Positions 38,231 to 47,444 are shown, counted from the first letter of the stretch. The stretch: DNA of 64,000 bases from Agrobacterium cavarae (GCF_004310285.1 NZ_SISF01000027.1:124001-188000); one strand, 5' to 3'. Notes: generated by a model not told the origin, from the sequence alone. Numbers and translations: made by a program.

Positions 38231-40315
38231 CTACGGCCCGTTCCTGATGACTGGCCCTGTCCCGATCGGATCGTTAAATAGCTTTCGAAGCTCCCGCTCC
38301 AGTTGATCTTGTGTATACGGCTTGCCGAGCCGTGCGACGTCAAGATCAACTCCAGGCGGTAGTTCTGCGTAGCCTGAGGCGATGAGTATCGGAAGCTTTG
38401 GAACAATATGGCGGACTGCAATGACCAGATCTGCTCCGGTCATGCCAGGCATCGAATAGTCGGTGATCAGGAGGTCAAAACAGCTTCCGTCCCCCAGGTA
38501 CTCCAAGGCTTCTTTCCCTGAATGTGCTTCAACGACATCGTGCCCGAGGTCCATCAGCATATCGGCTGAGCTCATAGCTATGAGAGGATCGTCATCCACC
38601 AGCAGGATCCGTTTCGGTCCTGAAGCGCTCGCGGTTGGTGCTACTGACACCTCAATCGGTGCTGAGTCGTTTGTGATTTCGGATGTCGAGACTGGGATCC
38701 ACAGTTCCGCCTTCGTGCCCCTACCCAACTCGCTTGTCAGCTTGAGATCACCTTTCAACTGGGACGCCAGGCCGTGGATCATGGAAAGGCCAAGACCTGT
38801 TCCTTTTCCAAGTTCCTTTGTCGAGAAAAACGGCTCTACGGCCTTTCGCAAGGTTTCACGATCCATTCCGTAACCTTGGTCAACCACAGAAAGGACGACG
38901 TAATCGCCTGCCGCAAGCTCACCGTCCGGCACGGACTGATCGACGTGGTTCAGGCCAATGGAGATTTCACCGCCATCCGGCATGGCGTCACGGGCGTTCA
39001 CAACAAGATTGAGGAGCGCAAGTTCAATCTGGTTTGCGTCCGCCGAAACTAGCGGGAGATGATCCGGCACGTCAGTTCTCACGACCACTGTGGAGCCAAC
39101 GGATCGTTTCAGCAGGTCTTCCATTCCGGTAACCAGCGCGCGCATATCGACCGGAGCGATGCGCAGATCCTGCCTGCGGGCGAAAGCGAGAAGGCGCTGG
39201 GTAAGGGAAGCGCCACGTTTAGCACCCTGCTGCGCACCCTCTATCAGCCGGACCGCTTTCGCATCATCGCCAACATATTTTCGCAGGAGTTCAAGATTGC
39301 CAAGCACGGCCATCAAGAGGTTGTTAAAATCATGGGCCACGCCGCCGGTAAGTTGGCCGATCGCCTCCATTTTCTGGGACTGGCGCAATTGTTGCTCAGC
39401 GCGCTCTCTTTGGCTCACCTCTTCCATGACTGTCGCATATGCTTTTTCCAGGTCACGCGTTCGCGCAGCGACGCGCTCTTCCAGAACCTCATTCAACAAC
39501 CGTTGATGCTCTTCCTCTTCCAGCCGTGAGGTGATGTCGGCAGATACGCCAACCAGCTTGCTGGCCCTGCCAGTGCGGTCGCTGTAGAGTTGGGCGCGAA
39601 TCTCCACCCAGTGGGTAGACCCATCAGTCCAGACCGTTCGGTATTCTATCGAGTAATCGGCGCCCGTTTCGATCGTTGTACGAACGGCCAACTGCATGCG
39701 CTCGAGATCTGCAGGGTGGATCGATGCCAAAAGGTCCGTATAGGAAAAATCATCGTCGGGACCGCGGCCAAAAATGGATCGAAATGTTGCCGAGGTGGTC
39801 AGTTCATTGGTTGCAAGATCGAGCTCCCAGGCGCCAAGGCGGCCCGCGGCGAGGGCCGTTTGAAGGCGACGCTCGCCTTCATCCAGCGCCTCCATTCGGA
39901 CCCGGGCATCGAATTGACGGCGGCGACCGCGCATGGCCGACCTTGCAACGCTTATGAAGCTCGTTGCATGAAAAGGTCGCTCGACAAAACTCACATTTCC
40001 CACCACTTCAGAGAGCCTCGCCGCAGTCGGGTTCCGCTCAGGTCCGCCGCCACGGTTTGTGAGGATGATGAAGGGCAGGTCAGACCAACTGGGCTGTGCT
40101 GCGATCCAAGCGGAAATCCCCCTCAAGTCCGCTGAACGCAAAGCCTCCTCTGTCACCACAGCGAAGGCGACGTTGTCCTTCAGACCGGCCACAAACGATG
40201 CAATATCGGCGACCAGGGTGGAAGAAACACCAGCTTCGCTCAGGAGTGACGCTGCAATTTGTGCATCGCGGCCGATCGGAGCATAGACAAGTGCGCTTAT
40301 GTCGCTGTTAGAAAT
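38231..40315 (-). CDS. hybrid sensor histidine kinase/response regulator, probable AUU start
   Basis: Soluble hybrid kinase, 694 residues from the proposed start. Order: N-terminal pseudo-receiver-like domain (ALVYAPIGRDAQIAASLL to SVARSAM), PAS fold near residues 150-270 (GAWELDLATNEL, YRTVWTDGSTHWVEIRAQ), coiled coil, HisKA with phospho-acceptor GGVAHDFNNLL (His about 328), HATPase with NLVVNARDAMP, DQGYGMD and GKGTGLGLSMIHG, then a receiver with phospho-Asp in LLITDYSMPGMTG. No membrane segments. The longest frame starts with TTG at 40366 with no RBS; GGGGAGG lies 9 nt before an ATT at 40313-40315, giving M-S-N-S-D and overlapping the kaiC-like stop by 8 nt. It likely receives or passes signals with the KaiC-like protein. 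Confidence 0.85.
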   Translation of the reverse strand: MSNSDISALVYAPIGRDAQIAASLLSEAGVSSTLVADIASFVAGLKDNVAFAVVTEEALRSADLRGISAWIAAQPSWSDLPFIILTNRGGGPERNPTAARLSEVVGNVSFVERPFHATSFISVARSAMRGRRRQFDARVRMEALDEGERRLQTALAAGRLGAWELDLATNELTTSATFRSIFGRGPDDDFSYTDLLASIHPADLERMQLAVRTTIETGADYSIEYRTVWTDGSTHWVEIRAQLYSDRTGRASKLVGVSADITSRLEEEEHQRLLNEVLEERVAARTRDLEKAYATVMEEVSQRERAEQQLRQSQKMEAIGQLTGGVAHDFNNLLMAVLGNLELLRKYVGDDAKAVRLIEGAQQGAKRGASLTQRLLAFARRQDLRIAPVDMRALVTGMEDLLKRSVGSTVVVRTDVPDHLPLVSADANQIELALLNLVVNARDAMPDGGEISIGLNHVDQSVPDGELAAGDYVVLSVVDQGYGMDRETLRKAVEPFFSTKELGKGTGLGLSMIHGLASQLKGDLKLTSELGRGTKAELWIPVSTSEITNDSAPIEVSVAPTASASGPKRILLVDDDPLIAMSSADMLMDLGHDVVEAHSGKEALEYLGDGSCFDLLITDYSMPGMTGADLVIAVRHIVPKLPILIASGYAELPPGVDLDVARLGKPYTQDQLERELRKLFNDPIGTGPVIRNGP

Positions 40316-41816
40316 TCTTGCTGTCCTCCCCGTTAAGAGGAAGAAGAGGGTGTTGATCGCCGACAAAGTTTGGAACGCCGCGAAGAATCCCTTGGAAGCC
40401 GGAAAGCGGTTCTCCGAGGGTCAGTCCGTTACCCGATATCTTGAACTCACGGATCGTGTCTTCGTGAGGCCCCGTGCGCTTCTTTATCACCGATACAGCG
40501 CGCCGCACTTTTCCGAGCGCCTCGAAATATCTGAGAAGGATGACGCTATCTGCAAGATAAGTGACATCGACGGGCGATTTCATATCCCCGACGAGCCCAT
40601 GCTGGGCAACCGTCAGGAACGTGTTGGCTCCCTGCCTGTTGAGGTATTGTAGCAGTTCATGCATGTGCAAGATGAGAGCATTCTCTTCCGGCATTGAAGC
40701 CTGATAGCCATTTATGCTGTCGATAACGACTGTTTTGGCATCGTAGGTTGAGACACGGTCGCGCACACGCTGTGCAAATTCCCCCGGTGATAGTTCGGCG
40801 GCGTCGAGTTGCTCGATGTGGATGTGTCCTTCTGCCTGCAACTTCTCCAAGTCGATACCCATCGATCTGGTGCGCGCGTATAGGAGACCAAGTTCTTCAT
40901 CGAAAATAAAGATCGCTGCCCTTTCGCCACGCTCGACTGCGGCGTTGACGAACTGGAGGGCAAACAGGCTCTTTCCCGTTCCAGCAGGGCCGATGAGAAG
41001 AGTGCTCGATCCACGCTCCACGCCTCCACCGAGCAGGCCATCGAATTCGGCAAGACCGCTCGAGAGGGTGGTACGTTCAAATTCGGTTCTGTGCTCGATC
41101 GCGCGAAGGCGCGGAAAGACCGCAACGCCACCCGTCTTGATGACGAAATCATGATAGCCGCCGCGAAACGCCTGGCCGCGATATTTAATCACTCTCAATC
41201 GGCGGCGCTCGGAGCCGTAATCCGGAAGCAACTGTTCGAGATGAATGACACCATGGACCACGCTATGGACGGTCTTGTCAAAATTTTCCGACGTCATGTC
41301 ATCAAGCAACAGCACCGTCGCATCGGAGCGCGCAAAGAAGTGCTTCAATGCGAGGATCTGTCTGCGGTATCGCAGGGAACTCTGCGCCAGAAGGCGAATT
41401 TCAGAAAGGCTATCAATCACGACGCGCTGGGGTTTGATCCGCTCAAAGGCCTGGAAAATCAGCTTTGTCGTTTCCCCCAACTCGAGATCCGAGGAGTAGA
41501 GCAGGCTTTGCTGTTGTTCGGCATCGAGAAGGCTTTCCGGGGGAACGAGTTCAAATATCTCGATCCCGCTACCAATCTCCATGCCATGCGATCTCGCGCA
41601 ATCGCGCAATTCTTCGTCCGTTTCCGACAGGCTGATGTAGAGGCAGCGCTCCCCGCGTTTTTCTCCTTCAATAAGAAACTGCAAAGCAATCGTGGTTTTG
41701 CCTGTCCCTGGAGAGCCCTCAAGCAAAAAAACATGCCTGCGCGTAAAGCCACCGGAAAGAACATCATCCAGTCCTCTCACGCCGGTTTCTGCTTTTAGAC
41801 TTAAAACCTGACGCAT
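40308..41816 (-). CDS. KaiC-like circadian-clock-family ATPase
   Basis: 502-residue double RecA-domain ATPase. Walker A in the first domain is GSPGTGKT (about 34-41) and in the second GPAGTGKS (about 276-283). Acidic pairs usually needed for hydrolysis appear in LSETDEEL and IFIFDEELG. The CII end VIKKRTGPHEDTIREF corresponds to the KaiC VIKMRGS-H region. Good RBS GGGAGGAAAT before the ATG at 41816. No kaiA or kaiB is in the window. In non-cyanobacterial genomes such KaiC homologues pair with histidine kinases and are linked to stress or two-component signalling; that role is inferred from the 8-nt overlap with the hybrid kinase. Confidence 0.9.
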   Translation of the reverse strand: MRQVLSLKAETGVRGLDDVLSGGFTRRHVFLLEGSPGTGKTTIALQFLIEGEKRGERCLYISLSETDEELRDCARSHGMEIGSGIEIFELVPPESLLDAEQQQSLLYSSDLELGETTKLIFQAFERIKPQRVVIDSLSEIRLLAQSSLRYRRQILALKHFFARSDATVLLLDDMTSENFDKTVHSVVHGVIHLEQLLPDYGSERRRLRVIKYRGQAFRGGYHDFVIKTGGVAVFPRLRAIEHRTEFERTTLSSGLAEFDGLLGGGVERGSSTLLIGPAGTGKSLFALQFVNAAVERGERAAIFIFDEELGLLYARTRSMGIDLEKLQAEGHIHIEQLDAAELSPGEFAQRVRDRVSTYDAKTVVIDSINGYQASMPEENALILHMHELLQYLNRQGANTFLTVAQHGLVGDMKSPVDVTYLADSVILLRYFEALGKVRRAVSVIKKRTGPHEDTIREFKISGNGLTLGEPLSGFQGILRGVPNFVGDQHPLLPLNGEDSKNF

Positions 41817-41841
41817 ATTTCCTCCCGACTTTTTAAATACG

Positions 41842-41856
41842 TAGAGTGCGACTCTA
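41842..41856. promoter_or_regulatory. palindrome upstream of kaiC-like gene
   Basis: TAGAGT-GCG-ACTCTA, a perfect 6-bp-arm inverted repeat 26 bp upstream of the kaiC-like start and 6 bp beyond the stop of the small ORF. It may be an operator, or a small hairpin in the leader. Confidence 0.35.
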
Positions 41857-41862
41857 AGAGAA

Positions 41863-42051
41863 TCAAGGGTATCGGTGCGAGACTAGGGCCCAGACGGCCA
41901 ACCAGTGTCCGCCCCGCGCAGCTGTATCGCGCTTCTTGATGTCATCGGCGGTGATGGCAAAAGATAGGTCCGTTCCGATGGCAGAACCAAGAAGTCCTAG
42001 GCCGCCTGCTGCGATGAGCTTTCTGGGACTGATGTTCGATAAATTGTCGAT
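41863..42051 (-). CDS. possible 62-residue protein with signal-like N-terminus and non-AUG start
   Basis: On the minus strand an open frame begins after GGAGGAG and reads, from ATC at 42049-42051, D-N-L-S-N-I-S-P-R-K-L-I-A-A-G-G, then L-G-L-L-G-S-A-I-G, a polar stretch with DDIKKRD, and a tryptophan-rich end HWLAVWALVSHRYP before TGA. The first about 34 residues resemble an export signal or short membrane anchor. There is no in-frame ATG, GTG or TTG at the right place; CTG at 42054 or ATC at 42051 would be the start. It lies 46 bp upstream of the kaiC-like gene on the same strand. It may be a small gene, a translated leader, or a gene remnant. Confidence 0.35.
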   Translation of the reverse strand: MDNLSNISPRKLIAAGGLGLLGSAIGTDLSFAITADDIKKRDTAARGGHWLAVWALVSHRYP

Positions 42052-42397
42052 CAGTTCTCCTCCATATGATCGGTTGCGGGGGTGGTCACGATGCTATAGG
42101 GCGCGGTCTTGTCGTTGGTCCTGCCGCCTTTTTTGTTCCGGAATGGCAGAGGCCTAGTGCGGCCGCCGTGTGCCACAACAGCGTGTCGGCCTGCCGAACG
42201 ATAAAGCACTCAGTGCTGAAATAGATTGAAACTCAGGTTAAAACCGAGCGGTATTCGAACGCCAGCGACTACGTGCGCGGTCGGTGGCTTGATAGGTGAG
42301 TCAGGTGACTTCAGAGAATTCATCAGATGCATCTCCGGCTTGCGAGGTCGGACCCAGCATGTCATCTTCCCCTGTCAGCAGGTTGGGAGATACGTCC
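42052..42397. other. 346-bp intergenic region upstream of lysR-type gene
   Basis: No convincing gene. Contains the divergent promoters of the LysR-type gene (+) and the small ORF/kaiC-like operon (-). AGCACT-C-AGTGCT at 42205-42217 is a perfect 6-bp-arm palindrome of the kind bound by LysR-type regulators, 180 bp before the start. Open frames here lack RBS and family resemblance. Confidence 0.4.
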
Positions 42398-43330
42398 ATG
42401 GAAATGAAATGGTTGGAGGATTTCCTGTCCCTCTGCCATTACAAGAGTTTCACGCAGGCTGCCAATGACCGCAATATCACACAGTCAGCACTTAGTCGGC
42501 GCATCCAGCAACTGGAGCAATGGGCCGGTCTTCCGCTTATCGATCGCTCCACCTATCCGGTGCACCTGACACCTGCTGGCGAGAGCTTCCTGCCGCGCGC
42601 TAGGAAAGCGGTAGACGCTATTTCGGCGCTGCGTGAGGAAACGCTGCAGCGCCACTCAGCACCTGACGAGATACTGTCCTTCGCTACCATGAGTACTCTG
42701 GTGTTGACTTTCTTTCCCCTTTGGATGGAAAGGGTGGAAGCGTCCGGTGAGCCATTCCGTACGCGCTTCTCGGAAGCCTATTCGTCTTTCGCCACCAATG
42801 TTTCCAAGCTCTTGCGCAACGAATGCGATTTCCTTCTCACCTATTCTCACGATTGTGTTCCGGCGATCCGTGAACTTGTCGACTACCCCTATCTGACGCT
42901 CGGGGCCGAACGGGTGATTGCCGTTTCCGCTGGGGATGGTGAGGGCAAACCCCTCCACAAGCTCGCGCTTGATGGGGCGCCGGTCAATTATCTCGGTTAT
43001 CGCGACAGTTCCTTCTTCGCCCAGGCGCTGCCCCAGGCGATTTTCGACCGAGCGTCCTTCCAGCTCAACACCGTTTATGAGAACGGAATGTCTGCCGCAC
43101 TGAAGGCCATGGCAGTTGCAGGACACGGCGTCGCGTGGATTCCCGAGAGCCTGGCGGTGGCCGAGATGAAGAATGGGCAGCTGGTTAGGGCGGCAGATCC
43201 CAGCTTCGACATGATCGTAGAAATCCGCCTTTATCGCTCCTTTCGCCTGCGCTGCAAAAGCGCCGGTCGATTCTGGAAGCGCGCCGAAGAAGTCGGCACG
43301 CTCACGGATCGCGTCGCTCTTTCTGCTTGA
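42398..43330 (+). CDS. LysR-family transcriptional regulator
   Basis: 310-residue LTTR. HTH: MKWLEDFLSLCHYKSFTQAANDRNITQSALSRRIQQLE in outline (classic FxxAA-x-Q-S-x-L-S-x-x-I pattern), then an effector domain with MSTLVLTFFPLWMERV, YSHDCVPAIRELVDYPYLTL and MAVAGHGVAWIPESLA. The ATG at 42398, preceded by GGGAGA, is favoured; the frame from 42296 would add a non-family leader. It is convergent, 3 bp apart, with the MmgE/PrpD gene, so it is not in the usual divergent position relative to the peptide operon, although it may still regulate it. Confidence 0.87.
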   Translation: MEMKWLEDFLSLCHYKSFTQAANDRNITQSALSRRIQQLEQWAGLPLIDRSTYPVHLTPAGESFLPRARKAVDAISALREETLQRHSAPDEILSFATMSTLVLTFFPLWMERVEASGEPFRTRFSEAYSSFATNVSKLLRNECDFLLTYSHDCVPAIRELVDYPYLTLGAERVIAVSAGDGEGKPLHKLALDGAPVNYLGYRDSSFFAQALPQAIFDRASFQLNTVYENGMSAALKAMAVAGHGVAWIPESLAVAEMKNGQLVRAADPSFDMIVEIRLYRSFRLRCKSAGRFWKRAEEVGTLTDRVALSA

Positions 43331-43333
43331 TCT

Positions 43334-44695
43334 TCACGCAGCCTTCGCCGGCTGAGAGAACAGGCCTTCGAGGAAGCGAAGATCCGCCTTTTCATCGAGT
43401 CGCTTCAGGCCAGCGGAAATCGCCTCAGCTTCAGGCGCGCCGTCGAGGCAATCGGCAAATTTCGCCTGGCGATCCTCCTGCGAGAATGGATTTGCCAAGC
43501 CGCCCCGCGCAGCCTGGCGCTCAGTCTCCAGTACGCGTCCATCAGCCAGTGTGACCTTGAGCCTGTGCGGCAGCTGATAGGTTTTCGCTTCTGCCTCCTC
43601 GGCCGCGCTGTAATGGGTCATGCCAATCTTCGCGAGCAATGGATCGGCAGCGAAGACGTCGACTGCGGCCGGGGTGAAATCGGACAGAGACAGGGTTTTA
43701 TTTCGCAGCGCCAGTGCGAGGCAATATTGCATGGAAAACCGGGCCTGCATCTCGTTCTTCGGTTCGGGATAGGCAAGATTGCGATAGTTGGCGATGCCGA
43801 CATGGCAGTTCGCGGATACAATTGCATCTGGATCGATGTCCGTTTCGCGCGTGAGGTCCAGCGCCGCATCGACGATGAGGTGGGTAGAGCCGCAGCAGGG
43901 ATGCAGCTTCGGCATGACCCCGACTGTCTCGATCGTATGTTCGCGCGTCGCCGCGATGTCCGCAACGTCATAGCCTACGGGCCGTGCGCCGCCGAACATT
44001 TCGACAAAGCCTTGCTCGCCCTCTAAGATATCAAGTCGCCCGTGCAGGCCTTCGGCCGCCAGTAGGGCGGCTTCTACCGCGTTGCGTGCGGCCATGCCCG
44101 CGTGGAAGGGTTTTACCGGCGTGCCGAATTGGCCCTTGGTGCCGGACGCCATGCTGGCACCGAGCGACAATGCGCGGGCGATGCCCGCCGAATCGAGACC
44201 GATCAGTTTCGCCACACCTGCGGCCGTGCCGATACTGCCGACGGTGGAGGTGCCGTGCCAGCCTGCCGTATAATGCGAACCCGCGACGCCGCTACCGACA
44301 AAGGCCTGCGCCTGCAGCCCCACGAGATAGGCATCGACCAATGCGCGCCCGCTCGCGCCGACGCGATCGGCAACCGCAAGCAGGGCCGGCACGATGACCG
44401 CCGATGCATGGCTCATCCCCGGGCGAAAATTGTCGTCATAGTCCAGCGCGTGAGCCGCTGTGCCATTGACCAACGCGGCGACGGACGGAGACTGCCGGCC
44501 ACCGGTGACGAGCGCAGCTTCTCCGGTGGGTTGCCAGCCTAAAGCGCGAGCCACGGCAACCGTGCTCTTGTCGTTGCGGCCGGCATAAAAACAGGCGATC
44601 GTATCGGTGATCGCTTCCCGCGCTAAGCGGCGAGCGGTGTTGCTGGGGGCGGGTGGGGCGGCGCACCAGGCGGCGATGGTTTCGATGACGGTCAT
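43334..44695 (-). CDS. MmgE/PrpD family protein
   Basis: 453-residue protein of the 2-methylcitrate dehydratase-like superfamily, which also contains cis-aconitate decarboxylase and iminodisuccinate epimerase. Landmarks: NGTAAHALDYDDNFRPGMSHASAV, AGWHGTSTVGSIGTAAGVAKLIGL and PKLHPCCGSTHLIVDAAL, quoted in part. The ATG at 44695 (MTVIETIAAW) has AGAGG about 10 nt upstream; the frame from 44785 adds 30 atypical residues. It is the last gene of the minus-strand peptide operon. An epimerase or dehydratase of an amino-dicarboxylate or peptide-derived acid would fit, but substrate is unknown. Confidence 0.82.
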   Translation of the reverse strand: MTVIETIAAWCAAPPAPSNTARRLAREAITDTIACFYAGRNDKSTVAVARALGWQPTGEAALVTGGRQSPSVAALVNGTAAHALDYDDNFRPGMSHASAVIVPALLAVADRVGASGRALVDAYLVGLQAQAFVGSGVAGSHYTAGWHGTSTVGSIGTAAGVAKLIGLDSAGIARALSLGASMASGTKGQFGTPVKPFHAGMAARNAVEAALLAAEGLHGRLDILEGEQGFVEMFGGARPVGYDVADIAATREHTIETVGVMPKLHPCCGSTHLIVDAALDLTRETDIDPDAIVSANCHVGIANYRNLAYPEPKNEMQARFSMQYCLALALRNKTLSLSDFTPAAVDVFAADPLLAKIGMTHYSAAEEAEAKTYQLPHRLKVTLADGRVLETERQAARGGLANPFSQEDRQAKFADCLDGAPEAEAISAGLKRLDEKADLRFLEGLFSQPAKAA

Positions 44696-44788
44696 GATCA
44701 AAGGCCTCTTGTCTGCTTTTGGCAATGCACTTTCTGGCGGTCCCGACAGACACGGTTCGTAGAAAACTGAGTTTGATGAGATCAACCA

Positions 44789-45799
44789 TCAGGACGTGTC
44801 ATCGAGCGCGGCAAGCAGCAGGCGCAGCAGCCTTCCCATTTTGAAGCGGTTGACTTCGCGGCCGGCAATCTCTGTATCAACGCGGTGGACGACAACCATG
44901 TCCAGCGCCGGGATGCCGATGCAGTAGTGCCCGCCAGCACCCATGGCGGCGTAACTGCCCTTCGGGGTTACGGCGCCGGGCAGGAACACGCCGTCCCGTT
45001 CCAGCCACCACATGTAACCGTAGCCGCCGTGGGTGCCCGCATCGGAATAGGGCATGACGCATTCCTGCGCCCATCCCGCCGGCAAGATAGGCACACCGTT
45101 CCAAAGTCCCTGCTGCAGGAAGAGTTGCCCGAAGCGGGCAAGATCCCGGCTCGACATGCGGAACGGATAGGCGCGGTGATGGCTGATATCGAAGCTCTCG
45201 TGCCAGCCATCCGGCGTTTCGCCCTCAAGCGCAAAATCCTCCATGCCGATTGGCCCGGCGATGTGGCGCGCAAAAGCGTGATGCACCGTTTCACCGGTCA
45301 CCTTTTCGAAGATCGTGCCGAGCGCATTGAAATCCCAGTTGTTGTAGCACCAGAAGGTGCCGGGCGCGTGCGAATGACGCTTCTCCTTGATGCGCCGCAT
45401 CCACGGGGTTTCGTAGCCCGCCGGATGGTAGATGCCCGACCGGGCCGTCAGGAGATCATAGACGGTCGCCTGCCTTTCGATGGTGCTCAGCCCCTGGTAG
45501 TCGTCGATACTGAGACTTTCCAGCGTGGCCGAGAGGTCGATCCTCCCTTCCTCGACCTCAAAGCCGATCAAAGCCGCGAGGAAGCTCTTGCGCATGGAGT
45601 GGCAGAGAAACTTCTTTTCTGCGTCACCGATCGACAGCACCACCTTGCCGTGGCGGACGACGAGCAGCATATCGGTTGCCTGCGATGCCACGCAGGCGCG
45701 TACCGCTTTCAGCCGCTCCTCGCGAAACGCGGCATCGGTTGCAGTGGCTTTCCCTTGCCGATCGTGAACCGGATGCGAGTTAGAGGAGCCCTTGGTCAC
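44789..45799 (-). CDS. serine hydrolase, beta-lactamase/class C-like
   Basis: 336-residue penicillin-binding/beta-lactamase-fold hydrolase (esterase EstB, D-aminopeptidase and related). The SxxK motif is CHSMRKSF, the YxN motif is WCYNNWD, and the third motif region is GAGGHYCIG. No signal peptide is visible, so it is probably cytoplasmic. A GTG start overlaps the stop of the ATPase gene (GTGA), showing co-translation with the peptide importer. Probable role is hydrolysis of an imported amide or ester such as a D-peptide. Confidence 0.82.
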   Translation of the reverse strand: MTKGSSNSHPVHDRQGKATATDAAFREERLKAVRACVASQATDMLLVVRHGKVVLSIGDAEKKFLCHSMRKSFLAALIGFEVEEGRIDLSATLESLSIDDYQGLSTIERQATVYDLLTARSGIYHPAGYETPWMRRIKEKRHSHAPGTFWCYNNWDFNALGTIFEKVTGETVHHAFARHIAGPIGMEDFALEGETPDGWHESFDISHHRAYPFRMSSRDLARFGQLFLQQGLWNGVPILPAGWAQECVMPYSDAGTHGGYGYMWWLERDGVFLPGAVTPKGSYAAMGAGGHYCIGIPALDMVVVHRVDTEIAGREVNRFKMGRLLRLLLAALDDTS

Positions 45800-46581
45800 G
45801 CCACCACCTCGGCATCGCGCGCAACGGCCTCGATGCTGGCTTGCAGGAACTCCCGGGTATAATCCTCCTTCGCTTCGGATTTGCGAATCTGTCCAGCCGT
45901 CAGTTCCTCGATGATACGCCCCTTGTGCATCATGCCAGCCCGCTCGCAGATATGGGCGATGACCGCGAGGTCATGGCTGACCATCAGATAGGTCAGGTTC
46001 CGCTCGGACCTCAGGCGTTTGAGAAGATTGAGTATTTCGGCCTGGACGGAGACGTCGAGCGCTGAGGTGGGCTCGTCAAGCAGCAGAATATCCGGTTCGA
46101 TGATCAGAGCCCGGGCGATCGCCACGCGCTGGCGCTGGCCGCCCGACAATTCATGCGGATAACGGTAGCGGAAGGACGCACCGAGGCCGACGGCGTCGAG
46201 CGTCTCCGCAATGCGTTCGGATTGCCGGTCGAAGCCATGGATCTTCAACGGCTCGGAGAGGACCTTTTCGACGATCTTGCGCGGATGGAGCGAGCCGAAG
46301 GGATCTTGAAACACCATCTGCGCCCGGCGGAAAAAACCTTTGTCGCGCTTCTTCGGGAGTTCGCGCTCGTTGAGCGTCAGTGCGCCGTCGTACTCAACGT
46401 TTAGGCCAGAAAGCGCCCGCAGGATGGTGGATTTTCCGCAACCTGATTCCCCGATCAAGCCATAGGCTTCCCCCTTGCCGATGCGAAACGACACGTCGTC
46501 CACCACGCGATTGCGGGCGTACTGCGGGCCGAAGCTGATGGAGAGGCCGATCGCCTCAATGAGGGGTCGGCTCGGTTTCAT
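45796..46581 (-). CDS. dppF: oligopeptide ABC transporter, ATP-binding protein 2
   Basis: 261-residue ATPase of the OppF/DppF class. Walker [11 protein letters not shown]-loop [13 protein letters not shown], signature LSGGQRQR, Walker [17 protein letters not shown]. It lacks part of the C-terminal oligopeptide_trn extension, which is short here. ATGA overlap with the preceding ATPase gene. The pair of ATPases energises the DppBC-type permease. The gene symbol indicates family, not proven dipeptide specificity. Confidence 0.85.
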   Translation of the reverse strand: MKPSRPLIEAIGLSISFGPQYARNRVVDDVSFRIGKGEAYGLIGESGCGKSTILRALSGLNVEYDGALTLNERELPKKRDKGFFRRAQMVFQDPFGSLHPRKIVEKVLSEPLKIHGFDRQSERIAETLDAVGLGASFRYRYPHELSGGQRQRVAIARALIIEPDILLLDEPTSALDVSVQAEILNLLKRLRSERNLTYLMVSHDLAVIAHICERAGMMHKGRIIEELTAGQIRKSEAKEDYTREFLQASIEAVARDAEVVA

Positions 46582-47444
46582 ATCAGAACTCCGTTGCGAT
46601 AGACGGGACCATCGAGCCAGGACGGATCACGTAATGGCACTTTCAGTTCATCGGTTTCGGCGTCGAGACGCGGCAGGCTCTGCAACAGCGCCTGGGTGTA
46701 GGGATGCTGCGCCTTGCGCAGGTCCCTAGCCGGCAAGTCCTCCATGATCCGGCCTGCATACATGACCAGGACACGGTCGCAGAAGCTGGCGACAAGATTG
46801 AGATCGTGGCTGATGAACATCAGGCCTGTGCCACGCCGCGTCACCAGTTCGTCGAGAATGGTCAGCACCTGGCGGCGCACCGTCACGTCGAGGGCGGAGG
46901 TTGGTTCGTCGGCAATGATCAGGTCAGGCTCGGGGATCAGCATCATGGCGATCATGATGCGCTGCCCCATGCCCCCAGAAACTTCGTGCGGAAACAGTTT
47001 GAAGACGCGCTCGGGATCACGGATCTGTACCGCTTCCAGCATGGCGAGCGCCTTCACCCGCGCCTCCGCCTTCGGCGATCTGTGATGCAGGCGGTAAGCC
47101 TCGACGATCTGCTGGCCTATGCGCATCAGCGGGTTCAACGAGTATTTCGGATCTTGAAGGATCATCGAGATGCGGTTGCCGCGGATTTTTCGCATGTCCT
47201 TTTCGCTTGCCGCGAGAAGGTCGATATCTTTGAAGCGCATGTGGCCCGCGCTGATCGTTGCCACTTTCGGCGTCAGTTTGAGGAGTGCACGGCCCGTCTG
47301 CGACTTGCCCGAACCGGATTCTCCGACGATGCCGACTTTCTCCCGGCCGATGGTGAATGACACGCCCCGTACGGCATCGAATGTGCGCTGCGGTGTCTCG
47401 AAGCGGATTGTCAGATCCTTGACGTCAATGAGCGGCTTATCCAT
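46578..47444 (-). CDS. dppD: oligopeptide ABC transporter, ATP-binding protein 1
   Basis: 288-residue ATPase of the OppD/DppD class. Walker A GESGSGKSQ (the usual Ser/Thr is followed here by Gln), Q-loop MILQDPKYSLNPLMRIGQQ in part, signature VSGGMGQR, Walker [17 protein letters not shown], and a C-terminal extension around HPYTQALLQSLPRLD. The ATG at 47444 overlaps the permease stop by 8 bp; the frame from 47477 is rejected as it lies inside the permease gene. Confidence 0.87.
   Translation of the reverse strand: MDKPLIDVKDLTIRFETPQRTFDAVRGVSFTIGREKVGIVGESGSGKSQTGRALLKLTPKVATISAGHMRFKDIDLLAASEKDMRKIRGNRISMILQDPKYSLNPLMRIGQQIVEAYRLHHRSPKAEARVKALAMLEAVQIRDPERVFKLFPHEVSGGMGQRIMIAMMLIPEPDLIIADEPTSALDVTVRRQVLTILDELVTRRGTGLMFISHDLNLVASFCDRVLVMYAGRIMEDLPARDLRKAQHPYTQALLQSLPRLDAETDELKVPLRDPSWLDGPVYRNGVLI

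Noticed and set aside
38056..38421. 121-codon minus-strand ORF overlapping the end of the hybrid kinase
   Set aside because: It overlaps the receiver domain in another frame and its unique tail resembles nothing; the kinase already ends normally.
41936..42157. + strand 73-codon ORF upstream of the lysR-type gene
   Set aside because: It is the antisense of the minus-strand candidate small gene and lacks an RBS.
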